From positions 4,838,501-4,902,500 of the forward strand of contig JAJFZO010000034.1 in assembly GCA_021397835.1 (NCBI GenBank): DNA of 64,000 nucleotides, given 5' to 3'. The stretch's first letter is position 1. Each line of letters starts with the position of its first letter. The translations under genes and the position numbers were made by a program. Shown here in pieces: positions 13,184-23,257 of the stretch. The notes beneath the pieces were generated by a model that worked only from the letters and a program-made list of their open reading frames with translations, was not told the DNA's origin and ran no database searches. The DNA comes from Moringa oleifera. Lineage: Eukaryota > Streptophyta > Magnoliopsida > Brassicales > Moringaceae.

Positions 13184-13935
13184 ATGGCACAAGTTCAAGC
13201 AAAGCTCCTCCATTTTCTCGTAGGAAATGCATTGCCTAGCAGCAATGGAGAGAGCTAGTTCATATAAACTTCGTTATGTTAAGGATCTTAACATCAACAT
13301 GATCGATTCATAGTTCTACAATTTCTTCAATCAAGTGGGCTAGGTCATATCTGTTCATGTTTGCAAGGACTTGAGCTCCAAGAGATCCCTCGGTTATGGT
13401 TATGACAATTATAGCAGTATCCATAATGCAAGACGATCATAAGATATATTGAATGTAACACCTCATAATGGTGAGCCAATTAGGATAATGTGTTCTTATC
13501 GTGATCTGATTATTCGTAAAAATGGTGTAGGAAATATTTATTAAGAATCTAAACTAGCAAATGGAGAACAAGGCTCTTCATGATACATTTTCTACATTTG
13601 GGAATATTTCATATTGCATGATAACTACGATGTTCTTCATATCAGTCCAAAGGACATAGCTTTTGCAATTTGATATAATGAATTGTCAACTAAAAATGCA
13701 ATTAATAATCTAAATGGCATGTTGCTAGATGACAAAGAAGTAGGAAACTTTTGGTGAACATGAAACTACACTAATGTTATGAGGTTAAGAAACTTGGAGA
13801 TGGGAAGACGAAAATGTTTTAGATTTGTCAACTTTGAGAATCCATAGGAAGTAGCTTGATCTGTTGAAGCTCTCAACGAGAAGAAGATTTGGCTATGAAG
13901 AGCGGCACGTTAGGAAAGCACCAAAGAAATCCTCA
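13184..13935 (+). pseudogene. Poly(A)-binding protein (PABPC-type) pseudogene
   Basis: Reading across frames, the stretch begins with an ATG and MAQVQ, as plant PABPs do. It then gives pieces of RRM1 (FFNQVG, CKDLSSKRSLGYGY, NGEPIRIM), the linker/RRM2 (IIRKNGVGNIY, NKALHDTFSTFGNI) and INNLNGML. RRM3 is internally deleted (RFVNFENP, SVEALNEKKI). Many stops and frameshifts interrupt it, for example at the Gln/Tyr codons after IDS and in IY*E. No intron is visible across RRM1-RRM2. The RRM4 and MLLE parts are missing, so it cannot make a working poly(A)-tail-binding protein. It could be an old retrocopy or a truncated duplicate. A TATAAAA at about 13007 and leader-like CT-rich DNA upstream leave open that promoter sequence was duplicated too. 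Confidence 0.85.
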
Positions 13936-14387
13936 AATTAATAAGGTAAATATGGATGATAAATGAATAAATTAATTACCTCATATTTAAATATTAACTC
14001 ACATCACATTGGCTCAATTTATATTATTTTTATGTCAAGTCATGTTATATAATGTTTATATCATTCTCCTGTAATAATAGAAACAATTTAGTAAATATAT
14101 TATTCTTTTGAATTGGCATCATATGAATGATTGTTAACTCTTGTAAAAACATAATTAATTAAATATATTATAATCATTTAATTAAATAATGCTAACTCAG
14201 ATTCATTTATTATCACTAATTTGAATAGTGCTTCGCAATAGATAGCTGGGGGCCATGTGATCAAGTGTTCTGTTTTACGGAATATTTTATTACATAAAAG
14301 GATCCCAAAGATCAGAAATTGCACGCCTGCCATAACAAAACTAATTTATTCGTAATGGAAACTAGGCAGCCTTTGAAGGGTTCCCTT
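13936..14387. other. Spacer downstream of the UGT gene, no gene
   Basis: AT-rich DNA that probably includes the 3' untranslated region of the minus-strand glycosyltransferase in its last 100 bases or so. Nothing else is recognisable. Confidence 0.4.
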
Positions 14388-15800
14388 TCAATTTGTTGGT
14401 GCCACGTTGTGCATCACATCTTGAATAAAACGGCCCAAGGCTGAGTGTGAAGATCCACCGTGCATCAAAGCCTTCCTGCTCGCTTCACTCATTTGCTTCA
14501 CTCTCTTCCTAACCTCGCTCTCCTGCTCCATCACGCACCGTATTCCTCTCTCTATTTCTTCAGCCGCCAGTGTTGGTTGATGCTTCCTGTAATCTATTTT
14601 AATCTCGACTGCTAATCCCAACTCTCTCACCATCTCGAAAGCATTGAATTGTTGCTCCGCGTACAACGGCCACGTGGCTATGGGTACGCCAAACCGTAAG
14701 CTCTCCAGTGTAGAATTCCACCCACAGTGGGATACGAATCCTCCTATTGCTGCGTGTGCCAGTATGGCAACCTGTGGAGCCCAACCTATGATCTTCCCGG
14801 TTCCAGCCGTTCGATCTAAGAATCCCTCAGGCAAGATCTCCTGCGGGTTTGTGCAATCTGTGGGCAGAGACCTTACATTATTGTTTTGTTGAGGTTGACG
14901 AAGGGACCACAAGAACCGTTGACCGCTCAGCTCTAGCGCAAGGGCAATTTCTTTCACCTGATCCTCACCGAAGCTCCCCATGCTCCCAAAGCACAGGAAC
15001 ACAACCGATGATGGAGGTTGATCATCAAGCCATTTCATGATGTCTGGTCTCTCATGGACCCCAGAGTTGCTCAGATCGAGGCTGTGATCCTTCATGCTTA
15101 AAATGGGTCCCACGGGATAGACTGTAGGGCAGTGGCTTTTACCGGTGGAAAATGAGTGAATCGCATGCGATTCCAGCTTGGTGAAGCTGTTCACCAGAAT
15201 CCCTTTTGCTTTCGTGAGGCCCCTGATGTGTTCTAAGAAGGTGGCGGCGGACTCTTTCTCTGACAAAACAGAAGGCAAAACCTTAGGAGGAAGCGGGTTC
15301 ACCAAACTCGGCACGACCAACTCAGCATCCGACAGGTTGAATTCAGAAACGTTATCCTCGTCACGAAGCCTGAGTGCATGAAGCTCAACGCCAAGAAAAG
15401 CTGCACTCGACGTGAAAAACACATAGCTAGGCACCCCAAATTCATCGGCAACGTCAATCATTGCGGTGCAGAACATGTCGAGGACGAAGCCAGCGAGTCG
15501 ACCCGACTGAGCTAGGTTGGTAACAGCTTCTCTAACGTGTGATTTATGGCTTTCGACGAGCAAAGTGATATATTTGAGGTCATTGTTACCTTCGCAGGTA
15601 AGTTCGATGCAAGGGAGATCCACGAATCGAATACGATCAGTAGTTGAATGGGTATTGTTGGAGTCATTTCTTAAGTTCATGATGAGCACTGTGATGGAGA
15701 GGCGATCGTCACGCTCGGCGAGGAGCTTTGCCATCTCGACAGTTGACAAGATGTGGCCCGCACCTATGGCTGGGATGAACACTAGCTCTGCTCTGTTCAT
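14388..15800 (-). CDS. UDP-glycosyltransferase, family 1 (UGT71-like), 470 aa
   Basis: A single uninterrupted exon encodes 470 residues, the normal size for plant UGTs. The N-terminal domain carries the catalytic His16 (in PAIGAGH) and the partner Asp108 (FVLDMF), which together activate the acceptor hydroxyl. The C-terminal domain has the PSPG sugar-donor box at residues 340-383, opening [10 protein letters not shown], with [10 protein letters not shown] in the middle and closing with AEQQ. The final Gln is typical of enzymes that use UDP-glucose. The [10 protein letters not shown] segment near residue 171 and the overall pattern resemble the UGT71 group, which glucosylates small phenolics and terpenoid or hormone-like acceptors. 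The actual acceptor cannot be read from sequence. It acts as a soluble cytosolic enzyme. A decayed relative lies at about 29.5 kb on the same strand. Confidence 0.95.
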   Translation of the reverse strand: MNRAELVFIPAIGAGHILSTVEMAKLLAERDDRLSITVLIMNLRNDSNNTHSTTDRIRFVDLPCIELTCEGNNDLKYITLLVESHKSHVREAVTNLAQSGRLAGFVLDMFCTAMIDVADEFGVPSYVFFTSSAAFLGVELHALRLRDEDNVSEFNLSDAELVVPSLVNPLPPKVLPSVLSEKESAATFLEHIRGLTKAKGILVNSFTKLESHAIHSFSTGKSHCPTVYPVGPILSMKDHSLDLSNSGVHERPDIMKWLDDQPPSSVVFLCFGSMGSFGEDQVKEIALALELSGQRFLWSLRQPQQNNNVRSLPTDCTNPQEILPEGFLDRTAGTGKIIGWAPQVAILAHAAIGGFVSHCGWNSTLESLRFGVPIATWPLYAEQQFNAFEMVRELGLAVEIKIDYRKHQPTLAAEEIERGIRCVMEQESEVRKRVKQMSEASRKALMHGGSSHSALGRFIQDVMHNVAPTN

Positions 15801-15914
15801 CGCTTGATGGGTAGGGGAATGTTTTCAGTAGTAAGTTAAAAAAAAAGGACTGAGATAGTGAGAGGGAGAACTTTAGGAGAGAGATATGGTGGAAGTTGAG
15901 GTTGGCATTGGCTT

Positions 15915-15922
15915 TAGATATA
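15915..15922 (-). promoter_or_regulatory. Possible TATA box of the UGT gene
   Basis: On the minus strand this reads TATATCTA, 115-122 bases upstream of the ATG. The position is plausible but the match is weak. Confidence 0.3.
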
Positions 15923-16252
15923 CAGTGGGCAAAACAAGACTAAAGAGGTTTTGGTACATTTGAAGACTATCAAGTATCGATGAGGTTACGTGATAGAGTC
16001 CGATTGGAACTTTATGAAGTCATAGAGAAGAAAAAGACACTTCAGGTTGAGGAACAGAAGTCTGGGGGCCAGAGATGACGTCATGGCTTTGCTGGCAATC
16101 AAAATCTTCAAGTGCACGCAATGACCAAGTTAGCTTTTGAAGCCTTTGATTAAATTAGAATTTTAATAAATAAATAAACGTCCAAAGAAGTCCAACAGTC
16201 AAAAGAATGGAATTAATTAATATAATTTATTATTAAAATATAATTTATACAA

Positions 16253-16763
16253 AAATAAAAACCATATAAAACTTTAATATTTACTAAAAATTACTAATCA
16301 AACTAAGACAAATCAAATTTGAATTTATAATTTAATTTAATTTTATAAAAAATTTAAAATTAAAGATTTTTAAATTAAAAATTTTGGTTTCAAATTTTGA
16401 TTTCAAATTTTTCAAAGATATAAAAATTATTCAAGATATCATCATAAAAAATTTTAAATTTTTTCAGTACTGCATATATTTTTTAAATTTATTTTGTTAA
16501 AATTTTAAACAAATTACAAAAAAAAGTTTAGTATCAAAAATTATTCAAATTCCAGGAATGAACTCCAAATAAAATGAAGAATTTATCTAAATTATTTTGA
16601 AGTATTTCAATAACAAAAAATATTTTTAATTTTTAATAATCATTTAAGTGAAATTTTAATTGAATTAAGTCAATAAATTAAAATTTAATTTTTTATTTTT
16701 TAAATATAAAAATTTGATTGACAATATGAGATAAATAATAAAATTTTGTATAATCTTTACTTT
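16253..16763. mobile_element. AT-rich inverted-repeat element (MITE-like), copy B
   Basis: The left end (AAAAATAAAAACCATATAAAACTTTAATA..ACTAATCAAAC) matches the reverse complement of the right end (ending AATCTTTACTTTTT). Internal blocks such as ATTATTCAAGATATCATCATAAAA and GAACTCCAAATAAAATGAAG recur in the other copies. No coding potential. A further diverged relative may follow at about 16770-17260. Confidence 0.55.
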
Positions 16764-17403
16764 TTATATTATTAATTTTTATATGTATTTTATATCTATT
16801 TATCTAAAAATTTAAAAATTAAAAATTTTGTATCTAAATTTTCATTTGAAATTTTATATAGATATAAAGAAAAGTTTCAACTATTATCATCACAAAACAT
16901 TTCAAAAATTTTCAAATATAGAAATAATTTTTTAAAATATTTATATTAAAAAATTTTTAAAAATAATTTATAAATTTAAAATTATTTAGATTTAAATTAT
17001 TGATTCAAAATTAATTTTTAAATTTATTTAAGTTATTTTAAAAATATTTCAACTGTAATGACATCCTCAATATTTCATAAATGATTTCGGTCAACATTTA
17101 ATTTAAATTAAATTAACATTTTTATAATAAAATTGAATCAAATTAACATTCAAGGCTAAATTTCAAAATGTATTAAATTTAAAATTTTTTTAATATTCAC
17201 TTTTAATTCTAAAAAATATATTTGATAATTTTAATATAAAATATTTTTAATAAATAAATATTTAAATTCATTAATAGTCCAAACCCTAGAAGAACAAGTG
17301 GAGAAACTATTTAGGTTCAAAAGGGTAGACACCCTCACGTATAAACTCAAACAAGTCCAACAAAGTAAACCATACCTTAATCAATGCGGATAAAAGTTTT
17401 AAG

Positions 17404-17940
17404 GTAAAAATCTCATAAAATTTTGAAATTTATTTTATATTATTAATTAAATTTTTATATTTAAAAAAATAATAAATTAAATATTAATTTATTAATTTGA
17501 TTTAAATTAAACTTTATCAAAAAATAAATTTGAGATATTCATATATAATATTTTATATAAGAAACTTTGATTTTACATTTTTCATAAATATAAAAAAAAT
17601 ATTCAAGTTACTGTTACAAAAATTTTTATATTTTTTTGAGTAATTATACTACTTTTTAAAAATTTTTTGTTATTATAAATTTAATATATATATTTTTTAG
17701 TCCTTAAAAAAATTATAAAACTTTGTGGCATGATACTTTGAATATATGTTTTATCTGTGAAAAATTTTAAGTTAAAATTTATTATACAAGATATTTTATT
17801 TAAATATTTTCAAATTTTAAAATTTTTTTAAAAAATTAATTAAGATCAATTGGCTAAATCAAAATTTGATTTATTATTTCTTAAATATAAAAATTTGAGT
17901 AATAATATAAATAAATATTAAAATTTTATGAAATCGTTAC
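17404..17940. mobile_element. AT-rich inverted-repeat element (MITE-like), copy C
   Basis: This is the best-preserved copy. The left end GTAAAAATCTCATAAAATTT and the reverse complement of the right end GTAACGATTTCATAAAATTT continue as near-identical sequence for about 80 bases (both contain ATTTATTTTATATTATTA-like and AATTTTTATATTTAA blocks). At 537 bp with no open frame, it is non-autonomous. Confidence 0.65.
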
Positions 17941-18667
17941 TGAAATTTTAAAACTGAATCAAATTTGTTAAAAATTTAAAATATATTAAAAATCAAGTAT
18001 ATTTATTTAAATAAATAAAATAAAAAAAATCCAATAAAGACCAAATTATGGAACAATGGCTTAGACAGTCAAAATCAACCAAACTTGGTCTGCACGGCAT
18101 TAAAAAAAGTAAATTCATCCATTTGAATTTTACATGACTAATTCATAACTAATAATATTCACGAAAAAACAGATCATATGTGACTCACATGATTTCTTTG
18201 TTGAAATGATGCATTTATTTTTAAAAATAAAATATTATTTTTATTATTTATAAAGTAAAATTTTAACTTTTTATAAAAATTTAATTTTATCTATTGATTA
18301 TTGAAATATTTTGATAAAAAATATTAAAAAATAAAAAATAATGATGCATATTTATTGACCAACTACTTAAAAATACTAACATTTTACTGTCTTTTGTTGT
18401 CGGTTTCATAAAGATCAATAAAAGTCAAAAGTTTAACTTTACTCGTCAGTTCTTACCAACTACTTAAAATATTGTTTTTTGTATTACTTGTGTTTTTGTC
18501 ACCTTTTTTTTTCTTACTGGAGTACCTTCTTTTTTTTTTTTTTTTCATTTCAAGCACTAATTTTAAATTTTCTTTCTCTTTTTACCTGCATCACCATTTT
18601 TTTAAAATTTTTATTATTTTATTTAATTATTACTATTGTTACTATAAAAAAATATCTATAAAAAAAT

Positions 18668-19247
18668 TGACTTAATTGAGTATCTCAAAGGGAGAACCCA
18701 AACTATAATGACATTCTTTTTTATCTTTGATTAGTTAAGGTTTTAATTAATTTTTTGCAAAGCTTAAAAAGAGGTGAGCATGAGGTTTCTCCAAAAGATC
18801 ACCCATACTTAAATGAATAATTAATTTATTAACAAGATGATAAAATAAATGAAAAAACTTAGTTTTCTAAGAAAAATATTTAGATATTTATAAAGTTACA
18901 AGGGCAGCTAGCCTTCTTGAATGGTTATCCTTAAGAATCACAGCAAAAGTTTTCAGTAAGTTGTCGAGGCCATAGTTGAGTTGTCTAAAAATCTATTATT
19001 GTCGGTATTTTTGGCTACTGTTATCATGGTTAGAGGTTAAAGATAATCTAGTGGTTGGGTTGTGAGCTCTTTTTAACTAGTGACGAAATATCCCACATTA
19101 TTTAGGTCATTTAATTAACCTTTTTGATTGTAAGAGCAGTCATTTGATAAGGATAAGCTTAGTTTACTTGATTTTGAGTCAATTAATTGATGAATGGGCT
19201 TCTTCCTCAAGTCCACATAATAAGGCCAAACATATCGATCGCTAACA
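18668..19247 (-). repeat. LTR (3' copy) of a degenerate retrotransposon
   Basis: About 580 bases align, with many substitutions, to 21715-22337. Shared blocks include AACT(G)A(G)CTATAATGACA, GCATGAGGT, TTTTCTAAGAAAAA, AAGATAATCT and GCTTCTTCC(T/C)(T/C)AAG. On the minus strand it begins TGTTAGCGATCG, giving the TG start expected of an LTR. Since the gag relic between the copies is on the minus strand, this is the 3' LTR. Confidence 0.7.
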
Positions 19248-19559
19248 AAAGTCCTTCACCCTTAACATTTGAAGAAAATATAAATAATTATTTAAATAGA
19301 ATGAGTAGAATTATACATATCTTTTTTTTATTATTTTTCATTCTTCATTTGTATCTTGATCATATCTTTAAAATATAAATTTTTATATTGTAAGTATGGT
19401 TTTTTTGTTATTTATTGAGGATGAAGTGATGTTATGACTTCTTCAATATATATATTTTTTTAAAATCATAAATACTTATAAAAATTTTGGTGAGTTCGAA
19501 ATTGAAAAAGTACGTGTCAATGTTTTATTGGAGATGTTTAGATTAAAGCTCCATGGTCT

Positions 19560-19880
19560 TTGGAACTTGTTCGATTGTAATAGGGCTTTTATGTACCTAT
19601 TTTTGTTCATGTTGTTTAGATTTTGTATGTAATTGTTCTTGTTGATGTCATTCAGATCTTCTAGGTACATAGTTCTGTTGATGTCATTTAGGTCCTATAT
19701 GTACCTATTTCTGTTGATGTATATTTTGCCCTTCAAGGCTAAGTATTTCATTTGTCTTTCAATACTAAATATTTTGTTTTGCTTTTTGAGGTTGAATGCT
19801 TTGTTTGCCTTATAAGGGTAAATGCTTTGTTTATACCTTACAAGGCTAGATGTCTTTATTTGTTACTTTGAAGTTCTTTG
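19560..19880. repeat. Degenerate tandem repeats inside the LTR element
   Basis: Two runs of short repeats are visible. At about 19587-19725, a unit of about 37 bases recurs (TGTACCTATTTTTGTTCATG, TGTTGATGTCATTCAGATC, TGTTGATGTCATTTAGGTCC). At about 19730-19880, a unit of about 27 bases recurs around AAGGCTAA.TATTT.. and ..TGCTTTGTTTGCCTTA. On the minus strand the first array encodes repeated Asp-Leu-Asn-Asp-Ile-Asn-like units. Confidence 0.5.
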
Positions 19881-20419
19881 TTAAATACAGTTTGTTTTGG
19901 TATGTTCTCTAATAACTTTGATGCTTTATTTGTCTTCACAAATATTTTTAAGCAATTACTTTGCCTGTTTATAACTTGTTTTGATACTCATATATAGAAA
20001 AAATCATACAAGTTAAATCTTTGGTACTTGTACTTCTCTTTAATATGAGACAATCAATGTATAGCAAAGATTCTTCTTTTATTAATAACATCTACCCACA
20101 AGTTCCTCGTTATTCATAAATAATCAAATTATAAATTTTAAGAGAAATATTTCCTTAAATGATCTGAGCTTTAAGTTTAAGGATCTTTTTTTGTTGCTTC
20201 AAATGTTCTTCTTATGTAGATCCTTAGATCTTCCATTGAAAATATTCAATGTTGCCTCCTTTAAGTCTCTTAGATACATGAGGTTCTTTCTTCTTAGATC
20301 CTTAGCTTTTTCGTTTAAGATTCTTTATTGCTTTTTTCTGCTTCTTATCTCATATCTTCTGGTATATTGTGAGCGTGAAGAGTTGCTACTATATTCTCGA
20401 CTGCCATTTGAGGATTCTT

Positions 20420-20997
20420 CTTTGATTTAGATTTATGCGACTCCTCTCTCATATGACCACAGTAACTCTTGCTTACTCTTTTTATCTTCTTCTTCATTAA
20501 TTTATTTGTTAACTTTAATCAAGAGCGCATTCATATTCACGGGCAAGTTCCTACTTGATACACCATGGAATGGATAATCTAGTAAACCTTTCTTAAAAGT
20601 TAAAACAACTATTATTTGTTCAAGCTCCTTAATGTACTAGATAACCTCAGTGAATATTCTCATGTAATCTCTTAAAGACCCTCTTGGCTTTTATTTGACT
20701 CAGAACAAATTGGATGATTTTTTTTCACCATATTGCTCACGAATCTTGCTATAAAAACTGTCTAAGATATTCAAAACTATTTATTATTCTAGATTTTAAA
20801 AAAGAATACCATGAACAAGTTGTCTTGGTCAAAGTGACAATAAATAACTTACACATCTGTGCATCGGTCATGCGCTTAATAGCCATCATGGTACCAAACC
20901 TCTTAGTAAGGTCTATGGTTCTATCATATATATTAATTTGGGGCATGTTGAATTTGTGAGCCATTAAAGGTTGATGTATGTCATCAGTAAAATGCAA
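20420..20997 (-). pseudogene. Gypsy-type gag relic (retrotrans_gag)
   Basis: The minus-strand frame from 20997 gives the hallmark order of plant Ty3/gypsy Gag: FTDDIHQPLMAHKFNMPQI, then a YDRT (normally YDGT) block, MTDAQMCKLF, TLT..TCSWY and SFEYL. After a stop and frameshift near 20740 the homology continues with SLRDYMRIFTE and TFKKGLLDYPFH down to about 20450. Stops and shifts make it non-functional. The start further upstream (toward 21240) is degraded. Confidence 0.75.
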
Positions 20998-21714
20998 TTC
21001 TATAGCTTGGTATATTTATTTAATATTTGATGATTTTTTGAATTAAACATACTTTACCTTTTAATTTAGAAACTGAATACATTTTTTAAGTTCTTCATAC
21101 TCGGCTTTTCTTAGCTGGGATGTTATTGTTGTTTTAATTGCTTTGTCTTTCTTTGTGATGGATTGAACTTGAGCTCGCCTTGACCAAGATAAGAGTCTCT
21201 AAGATCAATCATTCTTGTGCCTTCCCAAATTAAAGGAGATTTCCTTCAAAGATCTAATGGTCAATGAGATTATGGTGTATGCCAAACACTTGATCCATCC
21301 TTTGCTCCTAAAGAGGCGGGCCTTCTTTAGGTTGTGTTTGGTTTTAGTTTGGAGGTAACTATGCAAAAATGTTAGTAAGAAGTGCGACAGGTGTGGTTAT
21401 TGCATTAGTACTTGAATGGTTGATGAATAAGTATGACTGGTCATATTTCGAGGTCTAGATAGGATAGTAAGGCCATCATAGGAATAGTGAAGTAATCATA
21501 GGCATTAAGGTAATGTACATAAGAAGTTGCAGTGCATTTGCAGAATATGCAAGATATAAAGGCGCACTTTTAGATGGAGTTATATGAATAAGCACATGGG
21601 TAGCTTTATTAAGATTATTACCTTGACTTGCAAATCAGACTCTATAGGGAGTCATAGATATTGTGTTGGTTTTCTTATAGGTGGTGCTAATTTATTACAA
21701 CCCAAAAAAATGAT

Positions 21715-22337
21715 TTAGGGAGGGAGAGGGGAAATTAGCTTAAATAAGTAAGCTAGAAAGACAAACTGAGCTATAATGACACTTTTCTTTGTCTTTGATG
21801 ATCTAAGGTTCCAATTGATTTCTTATAAACTTAAAAAAAAAAAAAAAGTAAGCATGAGGTATCCCTGATATATGACTCTATACTTAAATAAATAACCGAT
21901 TTGATAGCAAAACATTAAGATAAATAAAAATGCTTGATTTTCTAAGAAAAAATACCTAAATATTTTCAAAACTACAAGAACAACTAGACTTCTCAACGAT
22001 TATCTCTGAAAATCATGGTGAAATGCCTTACTGAATTGTCCTGGTCATAGCTGAGCTGTTCAAAAATATGTTATTAATAATTTCCAATATCTTTAGCTGC
22101 AATCATCATGTCTAAGGTTGAAGATAATCTCATGGCTAGACTAAAAACCTTCTTTAACCCGTGATGGATCATCTTATATTATTTGAGCCGTCTCATTAAC
22201 TAGGCCCAAATCTTCTTTCTTAAATGCAAGAGCAAGCCTTCAATAAAGATGTAGTTGATTTGGATCAATCAATTAACGAGCTTCTTCCTTAAGCATCATA
22301 ATTAAGGGTAAATATATCTCCATATTCAATCATTACA
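21715..22337 (-). repeat. LTR (5' copy) of the degenerate retrotransposon
   Basis: This is the partner of the repeat at 18668-19247. It is on the upstream side of the minus-strand gag relic, so it is the 5' LTR. On the minus strand it starts TGTAATGATTG. It contains an A15 run at 21834-21848 absent from the other copy. Confidence 0.65.
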
Positions 22338-22713
22338 TATTTGCCTTAGTTAAATAAATTTTTTTTAAAAAAGAAAAAAACATACACTCATTCTCGCATC
22401 TATTATTTTCGCACTTGGCTTTCTCTCTTTTGAATTTTATTTCATTCTTTAATATTTTCTCTTTATTCAAGCATAAAATTTTTTAGGTAAGTTGATATTT
22501 ATCATTTTTATATCATTTTCTTGATTTTATATAATTTTTATTTTTTATGAATTCATAATTATTAATTTATTATAATTTAATTAATCCATTCTTTTAAAAG
22601 TACAGAAAATATCTAAAAGATAAATTTTAAGATGACTATTAAGATAGCTATATTATCTTACTTTATATTCTTAATTTTGAATATATAAGTTAAGTTTTTA
22701 TATTAATTTCTAA

Positions 22714-23257
22714 GATAAAAGTTATATAAAACCCTAAAATTTTACTGCATACGTGTTACTAATCAAATTTTTATCTTTAAAAAATAACAAATCTAACTCT
22801 GATATATTAATGTGGTCTGAATTGAACCTTATTTCAAATGTCTCTAAAAAAAATTAAGGGTATATTCATTGTTAAAATGTCTCAAAATTGATCTAAATAA
22901 ATTATTCACTCCATTTTGGATTCAATCCCTTCAATTTGAATAATTTTTAATTCAAAATCTATTTTTGATAAAAATTTTAAAATTTAACAATATAAATTTA
23001 ATTTAAAAAATATATTTTTAGTATTTCAAAATTTTTTAAAAAAATTATGATAAATTGAATAGTTTTTATATCTATGAAAAATTTTAAATTAAAATTTAGT
23101 ACATAAAATCTTTAATTTGAATATCTTTAAATATTATTAATTTTTTTTATAAGATTCAATTTGGTTCGGATTGGTACGTTAGGGTTGGATTTGCCTTTTT
23201 TAAACTTAAAAAAATTTGATTATAATATGAGATAAACATATTGAGTAACTTTTACTG
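22714..23257. mobile_element. AT-rich inverted-repeat element (MITE-like), copy D
   Basis: The left end GATAAAAGTTATATAAAACC and the reverse complement of the right end (GTAAAAGTTACTCAATATGT) are related, and both run into TAATCAAATTTTTATC/TT-type sequence. Internal landmarks shared with other copies include ATTATTCACTCCATTTTGGA and AAAATCTTTAATTTGAATAT. No coding potential. Confidence 0.5.

Larger units (their letters stand above)
18668..22337 (-). mobile_element. Short degenerate LTR retrotransposon with gag relic
   Basis: Two divergent direct repeats of about 0.6 kb flank an internal region of only about 2.5 kb. The minus-strand internal region carries a gypsy-type gag relic and no recognisable protease, reverse transcriptase or integrase, so the element is either non-autonomous or internally deleted. 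The visible LTR divergence indicates an old insertion. Exact ends are uncertain and I could not identify a clear primer-binding site next to the 5' LTR. Confidence 0.65.

Noticed and set aside
18472..18675. Open frame of 67 codons, Phe/Leu/Tyr-rich
   Set aside because: It is an artefact of T-rich low-complexity DNA, with no start context or homology.
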